Of a DNA stretch of 64,000 nucleotides, positions 18,358-27,362 are shown piece by piece. The first letter of the stretch is position 1. The number at the start of each line of letters is the position of its first letter. The DNA comes from Luteolibacter arcticus. Lineage in GTDB: Bacteria; Verrucomicrobiota; Verrucomicrobiia; Verrucomicrobiales; Akkermansiaceae. The translations under genes were made by a program, and so were the position numbers. The DNA lies in assembly GCF_025950235.1 (NCBI RefSeq), contig NZ_JAPDDT010000004.1:1-64000 (forward strand). Direction: 5' to 3'. The notes below the pieces were generated by a model that was given only the letters and a program-made list of their open reading frames with translations, was not told the origin of the DNA and made no database searches.

Positions 18358-18747
18358 ATGAGAGCTCAAAATTTTCCACAAACCGATCGACCGGAGAGGA
18401 ATGCCGAAGAAGCGCCTGCCACGGAAACCCGCGACGCGTCCACCCGGCACGCCCACTGGGACGAACTCCACGCTTCGGGTAATGGCACCCGCCATTTTCT
18501 GACGAATCTCCGCCGAGGAATCTCGCGGCGACCGTGGACCGACATGGCGGTCGCTGCGGCGGCCGGATTTGCAGCCGGATGGTTGTTGTCGAGTCGCCAC
18601 CGGTCTCACGCGTTGCGCGACCTTTTCATCGGCTCGCTGCTGCCGGCCGCATCCAAGAAGGCTCATCACGCCTACGACGCGGTGAGGGGTAACGATACAA
18701 TCCGCGAGCTGGGCCACCAGTTCGATAAACTCAAATCCCGCTGGTAA
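18358..18747 (+). CDS. Small membrane-anchored protein, ElaB/DUF883-like layout
   Basis: 129 aa. A polar N-terminal half (about 1-60) is followed by one membrane helix (about 62-77, AVAAAAGFAAGWLLSS), an Arg/His-rich stretch and a helical tail. The order resembles DUF883/ElaB tail-anchored stress proteins, but similarity is weak. GGAAAGG at 18341-18347 is a good ribosome binding site. The next gene starts 2 bp after the stop, so they form an operon. Confidence 0.5.
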   Translation: MRAQNFPQTDRPERNAEEAPATETRDASTRHAHWDELHASGNGTRHFLTNLRRGISRRPWTDMAVAAAAGFAAGWLLSSRHRSHALRDLFIGSLLPAASKKAHHAYDAVRGNDTIRELGHQFDKLKSRW

Positions 18748-18749
18748 CC

Positions 18750-19490
18750 ATGCAACCTTCCGACTCCCCAACCGGGCCAGTGACCTCCACAGCCCTCGCA
18801 GCCCTCGACCGACAAGCCAGGCGAGGTGCCGAATACATCGCCCGTCATCCTGCCGCAGGCATCGCCGCCTGTTTTGGAGCGGGCTATCTGGCAGGCAAGC
18901 TGCCCATCTTGCGCTTCCTCGCCGGGACCGTCCGCGTGGCGATCCCGCTGGCTCCGCCCTTGCTGGCCGTATTAGGTGCCGCCCGCGTCTGGGATCTTGT
19001 GGCACCGCCTGACGGATCGGTTGCCCCCCCTCCACGGGAGGAGGGCGAGGCGCTGAACCAACTCTTGGCGATGGCCTTGGCCAGCCGCGAAAGCTACGGG
19101 AGGGCCGCCCCGCGCTTCGATGGGGAGGATCGCCGCTTGGTCGAACATCTCCGGGCCGTTCACGACGACGCCGTGCGCCTTCTTAAAAAGGCGGTCCAAG
19201 ACGCAGGGGTCTTCCCTCTGCTCGGAAATTCCCCTTGGGATGGCCTGGTCGATCAGCTTGCTCATGTATCAAGCGGACGCTTGGCTGATTCCCCGCTCTT
19301 CTCACTGATGCTATCCGCGGAAGAGTCTGCCGTCCGGACCTTCGAAGCTGCGTTGCTCGACCCTTCATTTGACGAAGAGAAGAAGACCCTGCTCCGGCGG
19401 CATCTCCTCCCGCGAGCCCAAGAGAACGTGAACAGCCTGCTTCGGCAGCGTACACAGGAGTTACCCCAGCTCGCCACGGTCACGCCTTGA
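18750..19490 (+). CDS. Membrane-anchored ferritin-like (DUF2383-like) protein
   Basis: 246 aa. The N-terminal third has one or two hydrophobic segments (about 33-50 and 60-80). The C-terminal part (about 98-240) is a four-helix bundle with E/H residues in LNQLLAMALASRESYG and LVEHLRAVHDDAVRLL, resembling the PA2169/DUF2383 ferritin-like family. It probably puts a ferritin-like domain at the membrane. It is coupled to the small membrane gene upstream and followed by sodC. Confidence 0.5.
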   Translation: MQPSDSPTGPVTSTALAALDRQARRGAEYIARHPAAGIAACFGAGYLAGKLPILRFLAGTVRVAIPLAPPLLAVLGAARVWDLVAPPDGSVAPPPREEGEALNQLLAMALASRESYGRAAPRFDGEDRRLVEHLRAVHDDAVRLLKKAVQDAGVFPLLGNSPWDGLVDQLAHVSSGRLADSPLFSLMLSAEESAVRTFEAALLDPSFDEEKKTLLRRHLLPRAQENVNSLLRQRTQELPQLATVTP

Positions 19491-19504
19491 ACCCATCAGA
19501 GCTT

Positions 19505-20191
19505 ATGAAAGCCAACCAAACTCTCGGAGCCAGCGGCTTTGCGATTCTTGCCCTTCTGGCTCCTTTCCTCAACGCCCAGGAATCCACCTCTCCGCTCTCG
19601 GCGCACTCGTCATCGGCGGAGATGAAAAAGCTCGTCGCTATCATTCGGCCCATCGGCAACAGCAATGTCCGGGGCAGCGTCGTCTTCGACAAGGTCGACG
19701 ACGGCATCCTGATCAACGCCAAGATCGGCGGCCTGACGCCGAATGCGCATCACGCGATCCACATCCACGAGTTTGGCGATCTGGGCAGCGAGGACGCCTC
19801 CAGCGCCGGGGATCATTTCAATCCCGGAGATCATTCCCACGCCATTCCCGACGAAAGCGAGCGCCACGCCGGCGACTTGGGCAACCTGCAGGCGGACGGC
19901 GACGGGAATGCCGTGCTGACCTTGGTGGTAAATAATATCACCTTGGATGCAGGCAAACGCGGGATCATCGGCCGCGCCGTCATCGTTCACGCCAAAGCCG
20001 ACGATGGAGGCCAACCCTCCGGGAATGCCGGCGATCGGATCGCCGCCGGTGTGATTGGAATTTCCAAGGATGCCAGACCCGAACCGGCTCCACCAACTCC
20101 CAAGCCCCCTGGCGAAGGCAAGCCCGCGGAACCGGAACAAAAGGAGACTCGTCCCACGACACCCGACACCGACGTGTCGGTGGACGAGTAA
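19505..20191 (+). CDS. sodC: Cu/Zn superoxide dismutase family protein lacking the conserved disulfide
   Basis: 228 aa from ATG 19505; a TTG at 19487 is less likely. Signal peptide with cleavage near FLNAQ (residue 24). The SOD core holds copper ligands His86, His88, His104 and His162 and zinc ligands His104, His112, His121 and Asp124. The active-site arginine is Arg178 (GDRIAAGVIG). The two cysteines of the invariant intrasubunit disulfide are both replaced: Ala98 in EDASSAG (usually C-T-S-A-G) and Ala181 (usually R-L-A-C-G-V). A Pro/Glu-rich tail follows residue 190. Exported superoxide detoxification is likely; the missing disulfide is unusual. Confidence 0.88.
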   Translation: MKANQTLGASGFAILALLAPFLNAQESTSPLSAHSSSAEMKKLVAIIRPIGNSNVRGSVVFDKVDDGILINAKIGGLTPNAHHAIHIHEFGDLGSEDASSAGDHFNPGDHSHAIPDESERHAGDLGNLQADGDGNAVLTLVVNNITLDAGKRGIIGRAVIVHAKADDGGQPSGNAGDRIAAGVIGISKDARPEPAPPTPKPPGEGKPAEPEQKETRPTTPDTDVSVDE

Positions 20192-20268
20192 CATCGTCGC
20201 AAGAAGAACCCATCGCCAGTTCACCTCAGGCTGCCGCGCGTAGCCAACACCCACAGACCAATGACAAT

Positions 20269-20541
20269 ATGACAACCACTCTTCACTCCGAGGTATACAT
20301 GCGGGACGGCCGCGGCGGGTTTCTTCTCAGGGAAGGCGCAGAGGTTTTGAACGATTGGGGCGACGGCTGCCTCATCCGTTCGGACGAACTGGTTTCCACC
20401 GAGCCCGCCGATACCTGCTTCGTCGCAGAGGGTGATGCACTCGTTGCGCTTCGCTTTCCGCAGCTGCCGGTCGGCGTGGGCCCCTTCGAATATCTTGCGG
20501 AAAAGGACTACTCTGATATCCGCATCACCTCGATTTTCTGA
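20269..20541 (+). CDS. Small hypothetical protein (90 aa)
   Basis: A soluble acidic beta-rich protein with one Cys at CLIRSDEL and another at DTCFVAE. No signal peptide and no family recognised. It stands 77 bp after sodC in the same direction and may share its transcript. Confidence 0.5.
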   Translation: MTTTLHSEVYMRDGRGGFLLREGAEVLNDWGDGCLIRSDELVSTEPADTCFVAEGDALVALRFPQLPVGVGPFEYLAEKDYSDIRITSIF

Positions 20542-20552
20542 GCAATTGGCAG

Positions 20553-20576
20553 GGAGCCAACGCCGGGATCGGCTCC
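20553..20576. terminator. Possible bidirectional hairpin between convergent genes
   Basis: GGAGCC (20553-20558) pairs with GGCTCC (20571-20576) in the 36-bp gap between two convergent genes. There is no T tract, so it is at best a weak terminator. Confidence 0.3.
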
Positions 20577-20577
20577 G

Positions 20578-21225
20578 TCAACTTCCGGTTCGCGTGTATT
20601 TCTTCTTTAGGAAAAAGCCTGCGGCCAGCAGCACCGCCGACATCCCCACCAGGGCGTAGATTACCCAAGGCTTGAGGGTGTTGACCGCACTGCCCGCGCC
20701 GATCGGGATCACGCAGAAGAAAATGTAGATCGGCGCACCGACCCACAGGTAGATGCGGAATGGGACGTCAGTGAGAGCCAACAAGTAGAGCTTGGGCGCA
20801 TAAGGTGGGCCATGAACGGCCGCGAAGAGCGCGGTGAACCACGCTTGATGCTTCGGGTCGATTGCCGGAATCCCGTGGCCGGCGCGACCAAGACGGTTCC
20901 TCAGCCGCTCGCGAAACAAGCCATGGGTGAGCCGGAAGGCCACGACATGATGGAAGAGGATAGCTCCCGCGGCGACGGCCATGCCCCCTCCAAAGCCAAA
21001 GCGAATGCCCGCCACTACCAGCATCGGAGTGATGGGAAAGCCGATCAATGGCAGCATGAAGAAGGCGAGGACAAACAGAGGCAGCGAGAGCCCCTCGGCA
21101 AAGGCAACAATGGATTCGCGATTCAAGTGGTCGCGGTAGCTCCACAAGGCGATGCCAGCGGCAACTAGCAGGAGGATCGAGACCACCAGCTTCTTATGCT
21201 GTCGCAGCCGGGTGGTCAGAGTCAT
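20578..21225 (-). CDS. VTT-domain (TVP38/DedA-like) membrane protein
   Basis: 215 aa from ATG 21225, overlapping the preceding gene's stop by ATGA. Hydrophobic helices lie at about 13-30, 42-66, 70-90 and near the C-terminus. GFPITPMLVVAGIRFGFGGG is the re-entrant loop typical of VTT/SNARE-associated proteins, a family that includes DedA-type lipid flippases and scramblases. Its coupling to an EEP-domain protein matches gene neighbourhoods seen for E. coli YbhP-like proteins and supports a role in membrane lipid handling. Confidence 0.8.
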   Translation of the reverse strand: MTLTTRLRQHKKLVVSILLLVAAGIALWSYRDHLNRESIVAFAEGLSLPLFVLAFFMLPLIGFPITPMLVVAGIRFGFGGGMAVAAGAILFHHVVAFRLTHGLFRERLRNRLGRAGHGIPAIDPKHQAWFTALFAAVHGPPYAPKLYLLALTDVPFRIYLWVGAPIYIFFCVIPIGAGSAVNTLKPWVIYALVGMSAVLLAAGFFLKKKYTRTGS

Positions 21226-23633
21226 CGGAGCGTGAGTTCCGCGCATAGCGGCAGATGATCGGAGGCGATCCTGGCCACCGGTGAAAACGGCTGGTCCACC
21301 CCCTCCACCGTGAAGTGTTCGCTGACGAACACATGGTCGATCCGGAGCAGCGGACAGGCCGAGGAGAAGGTAGGAATCGGGACGTGACCGGGCACCGCCA
21401 ACTGGACGTCGCGGAACCGCTGGCGCAGCCGCTGAAGGGCCCGTGAACGAGGTCCCGAATTAAAGTCGCCAGCCACCACTACCGGCTCGTCGGCTGGAAC
21501 AGTGCCCAGCCACCGTTCGCCTAACAGCTCATCGGCTTGTCGCACGCGTTCGGCGCGCCCCAGCCCGAAGTGGGTGTTGACGAAGTGAAACGGCTTGCCG
21601 CCTTCCGGCTCGACCTTTACCCAAATGGCACCCCTCGCCTCGCGGAACAGTCGCGGGTCCGCTTCGGTGAGATAGTCCGCCCGAATCGTCGTGAAGGGAT
21701 GGCGGGAAAAGAGCGCGATTCCATAGCGCTCGCGCTGCTCCTCGAACATCGCGTGAAACACATGGGTCATGCGCAGATGATCGGCGATGAGCTGCGCCTG
21801 GTCGTAGCCGCGGCTGCGCAGTCGATGACAGTCCACCTCCTGCACTGCGATGATGTCAGGATCGAAGTGATTGATGACCCGCGCGACGCGCTCCGGCCGG
21901 ACCTTTCCATCGAGGCCGACGCAACTGTGGATGTTGTAGGTCATCACGCGAAGGGGCAGCTCACGATCACGTTGCAAGCGTTCCGCCACGCGCTCCTCGC
22001 GGGTGCCGTCCCGCCCCAAGAAGTGTAGCCCGATTTTGCGCAGGTCCTCGCCGCGCACCCGGGTGCCCGTGGCCGGTAACCGCGCATGATGCCAGCGCCG
22101 GATCCGGTCGGGCACCAGCAGGAAGCCGCGGGTTTCTTCGGACCCGGGACCACAGTGCGCCCCGTTCTCCATCGGGAAGCTGAGAGGCTCTCCTTCGGGA
22201 TCCCAGCCGGAGATGAGGAGGTTTCCGGCATTCGGATGGAAGCACAACGCCACGAGATCCTGCGTGACCTCCGCGAGAAACGGATGGGATGCACCCAACA
22301 CTTCGGCCGCGTGCGTTGGCAGCGACCATTGACCACGGCCATTGAACGCCCGAACGGTGCCGTCTTCCTGAGGCAGCAGCACTAACGGAACGCCCGCCGA
22401 TTTAACCAATTCTAATGCGTAATTCTCAAGCTCCTCCGAAGCCAAGGGCCGGGGCAGGTAGATGTGCCCAAGCGGCCCCATCGCGGTGACGATGATCTGG
22501 GACTCCGGCTGCGGAGTACCGCTGGCGACCGAATCGGACTGCATGCCCATGAGATTCCGGAAGCGCCCCATGGTATCACCTAGCAGTTCGGACCTCCTGC
22601 GCATCCACACCTCGGTGCCAGCCATGGGCCCGGTGGAGAACACCTCGGCCACGGCGGAGTGGAGCTCCCGTCCATACTTCCGCTCGTAGGGAATCGTGTG
22701 CTCCTGGCCATGGTCGGAGTGGACGATGACCTCGTAGTCGCGATAGGCGGAATGATCACCGGCGCGAAAGATGTCCCGAATCGCTCTGTCGATCCCCTTC
22801 AGCGTCCAGTGGGCAAAGGCGGATCGAGGTCCACGACGATGGGATTGCTCGTCATAGCCGAGGAAGTTGCCGTGGATGACGGGAACCCCGCGCTCGATAT
22901 CCAGCAGAATGCGGAAGCGGATGGCTTCCCGGAGCAAGATGCAGACGACCACGCGGGCAGGCACGAAGATCAATTCGCTGAGGACGTTCTCCCGCTCGTA
23001 AAATCCTTTCACCGCGTCGGCCAGGGCGATCGCGAACTCCAGCAAGGCAAGCCCCGCCATGCGCAACAGCTTGGGGAGATAGACAAGGCCAAGCACCAGC
23101 CACTTGAGCGGATTGACACGCCGCACCAACTCCGTCGATGCGAGATCCTGGGAACAGTAGCGGGAAAAAGCGGTCCCGGCGCGATAGATGTTTGAGTAGC
23201 CACAACCGCCTTCCAAGAGCGGTTGCTCGCCCCGCTCACGGAGCTCCGCTTCGATCGCGGCCGCAGACTCGGCCTCATACATGCGCATCACCTTTCCGGA
23301 CTCGCGATGAAGAAACTGGAATCCTGGAACAGCGGCACGCACTCCGTAGAAAATCTCGCCTTGTACGGCAGGCGTCGTAGATGGCACACCCGAGTAGAAG
23401 CTCTCCAAGGTGAAGTGCCCCCGCCTCATGAGCTTCGAGAGGAATGGCAGGTTTCCCTTCTCGATCGCGTATTCGAATTGGCTGCGGGAAAGTCCGTCGA
23501 TCTGCAGGATGATCAATCCGGGATGCTCCGCTTCGCCGACAGGAAGCTTCACGCCGAGGAGACGCGAAGCGAGACGGGTGCGGTTCACAACGCGCCGCAG
23601 CCAGCGCAGACGGGCGGTGATGCGACTAATCAA
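21222..23633 (-). CDS. Fusion of alkaline-phosphatase-fold phosphodiesterase and EEP hydrolase
   Basis: 803 aa. Residues about 38-480 have an alkaline-phosphatase superfamily (type I phosphodiesterase) core: Asp46 in LQIDGLSRSQ, candidate nucleophile in SGVPSTTPA, a D-E-Q-S-H loop and HSDHGQEH. Residues 564-803 form an endonuclease/exonuclease/phosphatase domain of the YbhP kind with all key residues: Asn567 (TYNIHS), Glu599 (AVQEVD), GDFNS and terminal SDH (Asp792-His793). There is no signal peptide, but a hydrophobic stretch lies at about 180-210. Both halves cleave phosphoesters, so a phospholipid or phosphoglycan substrate is plausible. It is coupled to genes on both sides by overlaps. 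Confidence 0.82.
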   Translation of the reverse strand: MISRITARLRWLRRVVNRTRLASRLLGVKLPVGEAEHPGLIILQIDGLSRSQFEYAIEKGNLPFLSKLMRRGHFTLESFYSGVPSTTPAVQGEIFYGVRAAVPGFQFLHRESGKVMRMYEAESAAAIEAELRERGEQPLLEGGCGYSNIYRAGTAFSRYCSQDLASTELVRRVNPLKWLVLGLVYLPKLLRMAGLALLEFAIALADAVKGFYERENVLSELIFVPARVVVCILLREAIRFRILLDIERGVPVIHGNFLGYDEQSHRRGPRSAFAHWTLKGIDRAIRDIFRAGDHSAYRDYEVIVHSDHGQEHTIPYERKYGRELHSAVAEVFSTGPMAGTEVWMRRRSELLGDTMGRFRNLMGMQSDSVASGTPQPESQIIVTAMGPLGHIYLPRPLASEELENYALELVKSAGVPLVLLPQEDGTVRAFNGRGQWSLPTHAAEVLGASHPFLAEVTQDLVALCFHPNAGNLLISGWDPEGEPLSFPMENGAHCGPGSEETRGFLLVPDRIRRWHHARLPATGTRVRGEDLRKIGLHFLGRDGTREERVAERLQRDRELPLRVMTYNIHSCVGLDGKVRPERVARVINHFDPDIIAVQEVDCHRLRSRGYDQAQLIADHLRMTHVFHAMFEEQRERYGIALFSRHPFTTIRADYLTEADPRLFREARGAIWVKVEPEGGKPFHFVNTHFGLGRAERVRQADELLGERWLGTVPADEPVVVAGDFNSGPRSRALQRLRQRFRDVQLAVPGHVPIPTFSSACPLLRIDHVFVSEHFTVEGVDQPFSPVARIASDHLPLCAELTLR

Positions 23634-24912
23634 GGCGGGCTTCGGTGGCTGGAGTTTCGATCACCGCTGCCGTCACGGCGGAAACCTTGGCAGCCAGCAG
23701 TTCCCATTCAATTTCGATGCCGGCCACCAGGCGATCCCACGAACTGTTCTCCGGCGCCTCAGGCCGTCGCTGTGCGGCGACTAGCTCCGTGTAGCACGCG
23801 ATCATCTGATCGGTGCAGCGGACCGTATCGTAGTCCTTTGCCGAGAGGCGCGCACGACCCGCCATGTTCCGCCGCAATGCCGGGCTGGACACCAACCCGA
23901 GCAAAGCCTGGCTGAAGTCCTCGGGGCTCGCATCCGCGGGAAGTAGCGAGCCGTTCTCGCTATCGCGCACGATTTCCCGCACACCAGGCCCTTCCAGGGC
24001 GACGACCGGATTGCCGGCAGCCATTGCCTCGGCGAGGACGATGCCTTGGGTCTCGGTCTGCGAGGCGAAGACGAAGCAATCCATGGCCGCATAGGCGTCG
24101 CACAGGTCCGAGCCGGTCAGCTTGCCCGGTGCATGGATGCTGTCCTCCAAGCCCGCCTCGGCGAAGCGGGAGAGCATTTCCTCCCGGGCATCGCCATCCC
24201 CTACCAGCAGGAAGACCGTGTCCGGACGCTCCTGGAGGCAGGGAATGAGCGCATCCGTGAGGAACCTGAGGTTCTTTTCCGCGGCCAGCCGTCCCACATG
24301 CCCGATCACGGTGGTGTTCTTCCGGAACTTGGCCCGCTTCCGGAAGCTGGATCCCACGCCCGTTTCGAAGGCACCGGTATTGATCCCCGTGGCAATGGTC
24401 CGCACGGGAGTGGTTACTCCCCGGCCTAACAGCAGGGCGGCGATACTCTCGCTGGGAGCGATCACCGTATCGCACAGGTTGCAGTAGTCGGTGGCAAGCT
24501 GGATGGCCATGCGCTTGAGCGCGTCCGAGTCAAGCGGCACGTAGTGGGTGTAGCGCTCGTAAAGGGTATGATGGGTGAAGACCACCGGCACCTTCATCTT
24601 CCAACCCTCGCGCAGTGCGGCATCGCCTAACAGGAAAGGATGGTGACTGTGAATGAGATCCGGCTGGAAGTCTTCCATGAAGTCCCGGATGATGTTCGGC
24701 ATCGGCAAGCGGACGCAGAAGTCGCTGCCGTTGAAATTCTGGATCGCCGGTACCCGCAGCACGTGAGGCGAGGGTTCCGCGCCAGCAAACTCCGGAGCAA
24801 TCACCCGGACCTCATGGCCGCGGGCGCGACACGCCTCCTCCAATGTCTGCACGGAACGGGCCACCCCGCCGACATGCGGCAGGTAGGTATTGGTGAGCAT
24901 GGCGATCTTCAT
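23626..24912 (-). CDS. GT4-family glycosyltransferase
   Basis: 428 aa from ATG 24912, overlapping the upstream gene by ATGA. GT-B fold: N-terminal MKIAMLTNTYLPHVGGV with the Gly-rich acceptor loop, DLIHSHHPFLLGD, and THHTLYERYTHY. C-terminal nucleotide-sugar domain has GHVGRLAAEKNL, then FASQTETQGIVLAEAMAAG, the E-x7-E motif. It is similar in layout to PimB/alpha-mannosyl and diacylglycerol glucosyl-type transferases. A membrane-associated glycolipid or polysaccharide role is inferred from the operon. Confidence 0.9.
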   Translation of the reverse strand: MKIAMLTNTYLPHVGGVARSVQTLEEACRARGHEVRVIAPEFAGAEPSPHVLRVPAIQNFNGSDFCVRLPMPNIIRDFMEDFQPDLIHSHHPFLLGDAALREGWKMKVPVVFTHHTLYERYTHYVPLDSDALKRMAIQLATDYCNLCDTVIAPSESIAALLLGRGVTTPVRTIATGINTGAFETGVGSSFRKRAKFRKNTTVIGHVGRLAAEKNLRFLTDALIPCLQERPDTVFLLVGDGDAREEMLSRFAEAGLEDSIHAPGKLTGSDLCDAYAAMDCFVFASQTETQGIVLAEAMAAGNPVVALEGPGVREIVRDSENGSLLPADASPEDFSQALLGLVSSPALRRNMAGRARLSAKDYDTVRCTDQMIACYTELVAAQRRPEAPENSSWDRLVAGIEIEWELLAAKVSAVTAAVIETPATEARLD

Positions 24913-27137
24913 ATGGACTCCAGGGAAAAGACGCGTTGGCCTCCATTGCCAGCGATCGAGTGATAGCCCGGAACGGCGACGATGACCTGCGGTGGCCGCT
25001 CGTGCCATTCGGCTTCAAGCGTGAGCTGCTTCGCCTCCAATCGTACCGAGACAGGGCCCCATGGCGTGAGCGTCGGACCAAAGCTCACGGTACCGCCGAG
25101 CCACTCTGGCAAGATACCCGACCCGATCACGAGGTGGTCGTCCTCCTCCCGCACGAAGCAATTGCGGATCATCATCAGCCATTCCGCAGCGGCCCAGCCG
25201 TGCTGACCGTCGCCCATGCAGCCGCCATGGGTGATCGGATGAATGGCTTCAGGCCACTGGCCGGTCGGCGAAGCCAACTCGGCAACACGGCGGATCAATC
25301 CGATGAATCGCCTATCGCCGGCGCGCAAGAGGGTCTGCGCAAGATCCAGCGTGAGATAGGCATTGATCCCGGAATGGATCATCTCCTGGAAGAAGCCCCC
25401 GCCATGGAAGCAGTGGTCTAGCAACCAGTCGAGCGTCGCCATCATGCGTGGTGCCCCGCCCGGGTAAAGTTGCAGCGGATAGTCAGCGACCATCGAGCCG
25501 ATCGCACCAGCATCCATGCGTCTCGCGGGGGCAGCGGGAATCGCTCCCTTGGCCCGGCGCTCGGGAATCGACTCGATGCTGCGGGTAATGTCTGCGGCGA
25601 ATTCCGCGGCCAGCTTCTCGGCTTCATCCGCAGCCTCATGCTGGCAATGACGTCGCCATTGCTTCGCCATTTCCTTCAGCCCACCCCATGCCCAGAAGTC
25701 ATCCCAGTAGTAGTAATCATTCGGCCCGAGGTGCTCGGCGCTGAAGCCGGCGGGTAGCAGACCACGGGTACCAGCGGGATCATCCTTGGTAAGACGCTTC
25801 CTCGCCAGCCAGCGTACCGCTTTCCGCAGTGCCCGATCCAAGGCCGGTTCCGGGGGACGGTGGGAAAGCGCGCACTGGCGGGCAGCAATCCACAGCACCT
25901 GCCCATTCGAGTCCCACTCCCCTTCCTGCGAAAGGAAGTAACCGGTGGCCGTCTGACGCGCCGCAAACGTGCCGATGATCCGGTCGGCCGCGTCGGACAG
26001 TCCGAGTGTGAGCAGCGGGTGGAGCATCAGGCAGGCATCGCGAAACCAGAACCGCCGGTAAGTGTAGGGGCCGGGGACCAACTCGTCCGCGGACAGCAAG
26101 AGAACGGTGCGCATCGCCGCGTCGTAGAGGAACTTCATGCGGGCATCGCCGATCTCCAGGGCCGCGGTCCCCTTCAATGCCTGCTGCCACGAGCGGTTGG
26201 GCGCAACGGTGCGGCCCAGATCGCGTTCCAACGAAACCGACACACCCAGCTCCCGCGGCTGCCCCGCATGGATCCGGAAAAGCGCGGCAGCGGTCGCCAT
26301 GCCCGTGCTGCAGGTGATCTCCCGTTGATCGACGTCTCCCGGCAGATTGAGGTAAACATCCCCATCCGCGTAGTGGGCCATCCGCAGTGAAATCGGAGCC
26401 TCGCCCAAATCCACGGTCGCCTCGTCATTCACGCGAAAGGCCTTACCGGACGAGTCAAGGGCGATGCGTTGGATGAACTGGACACCTTCCGGGTTATACG
26501 GACGGACGGCAACAACCAGCCACCCGTCTTCCTGCGTCAATGCGCGCACATTCGTGCATACCTTCGGTGGCTGGCCGGCTTCGCCCGTCATCCGGGTTCC
26601 CAATTCCAGTTCCATGCCGTCCAACTGACAACGGGTCTTCACCTGCAACCCCTCCCCAAGCTCAAGCAACTGCGTCACCGCATGGTCTTCCAGCTTGCTC
26701 GGCAGGAGGCGCTTTCGCGATTCCGTGACGATCCAGAAGTCCAGCGACCAGCCATCGTGGAGCGGCGTCACCAGCCCATGCGGATCGACAATCGGATAGA
26801 CGGCGACATCCGGCAGCCCGACCGCCGTCCAGTTGCGGTGCGTTAGATTGATGTGGCTGAAGGAAAACGCACGCGGGACGAAAGAGCGGCTAGCGGGATT
26901 GAACTGACGTTCCACCCAGAACGGCCACACCCAGTCGAGGTTGTGTTGGATCGCCTTGGCGTTAACCAAGCCGCGGGCATGGAACACGATCCCGGCTCGC
27001 AGCAATTCGAACGGCTCGGCGACCTCCGACGGCTGCGCGAAGCCACGGATCCGAGCCAGTATGGTCGCCGGATCCAGCACCCCGTAGCGGCGTGCAGCAT
27101 GCTTTACGAAGAACCTCCATGGCAGCAGATTTAACAT
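24909..27137 (-). CDS. Six-hairpin (alpha/alpha)6 glycoside hydrolase-like protein
   Basis: 742 aa from ATG 27137. The N-terminal 300 residues are beta-rich. From about 345 on, a helical toroid shows aromatic-acidic motifs of GH15/GH78/debranching-type enzymes: RRFWFRDACLMLHP, EWDSNGQVLW, NDYYYWDDFWAWGG, and GQWPEAIHP. There is no signal peptide, so it is probably cytoplasmic, acting on a glycan or glycolipid made by the coupled glycosyltransferase. I cannot name the CAZy family with confidence. Confidence 0.65.
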   Translation of the reverse strand: MLNLLPWRFFVKHAARRYGVLDPATILARIRGFAQPSEVAEPFELLRAGIVFHARGLVNAKAIQHNLDWVWPFWVERQFNPASRSFVPRAFSFSHINLTHRNWTAVGLPDVAVYPIVDPHGLVTPLHDGWSLDFWIVTESRKRLLPSKLEDHAVTQLLELGEGLQVKTRCQLDGMELELGTRMTGEAGQPPKVCTNVRALTQEDGWLVVAVRPYNPEGVQFIQRIALDSSGKAFRVNDEATVDLGEAPISLRMAHYADGDVYLNLPGDVDQREITCSTGMATAAALFRIHAGQPRELGVSVSLERDLGRTVAPNRSWQQALKGTAALEIGDARMKFLYDAAMRTVLLLSADELVPGPYTYRRFWFRDACLMLHPLLTLGLSDAADRIIGTFAARQTATGYFLSQEGEWDSNGQVLWIAARQCALSHRPPEPALDRALRKAVRWLARKRLTKDDPAGTRGLLPAGFSAEHLGPNDYYYWDDFWAWGGLKEMAKQWRRHCQHEAADEAEKLAAEFAADITRSIESIPERRAKGAIPAAPARRMDAGAIGSMVADYPLQLYPGGAPRMMATLDWLLDHCFHGGGFFQEMIHSGINAYLTLDLAQTLLRAGDRRFIGLIRRVAELASPTGQWPEAIHPITHGGCMGDGQHGWAAAEWLMMIRNCFVREEDDHLVIGSGILPEWLGGTVSFGPTLTPWGPVSVRLEAKQLTLEAEWHERPPQVIVAVPGYHSIAGNGGQRVFSLESI

Positions 27138-27362
27138 GAACTCGTCTAGATCGCAGTTCGTGTTCCACCGGCTGATTCCTTGTTCCAAGGGACCCGGCAA
27201 AGTGCCACAAATGCGAAGTGCAATTGCTGGAACCGTGCGGCGTGCAATCCTCCCACTCCCGGCCCACAGCAAGGAATTCTGCTCTAACCGCAGGATCCCG
27301 ATGGGGCCAAACGCTCCGAAACGCTGGACCTTCATTCACCCTCCCGCCAAAGTCCTCCGACC
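27138..27362. promoter_or_regulatory. Divergent promoter region
   Basis: 225 bp between the start of the envelope operon (minus strand) and cheR (plus strand), so both promoters must lie here unless transcription enters from further away. No clear -35/-10 pair can be fixed by eye. Confidence 0.4.
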
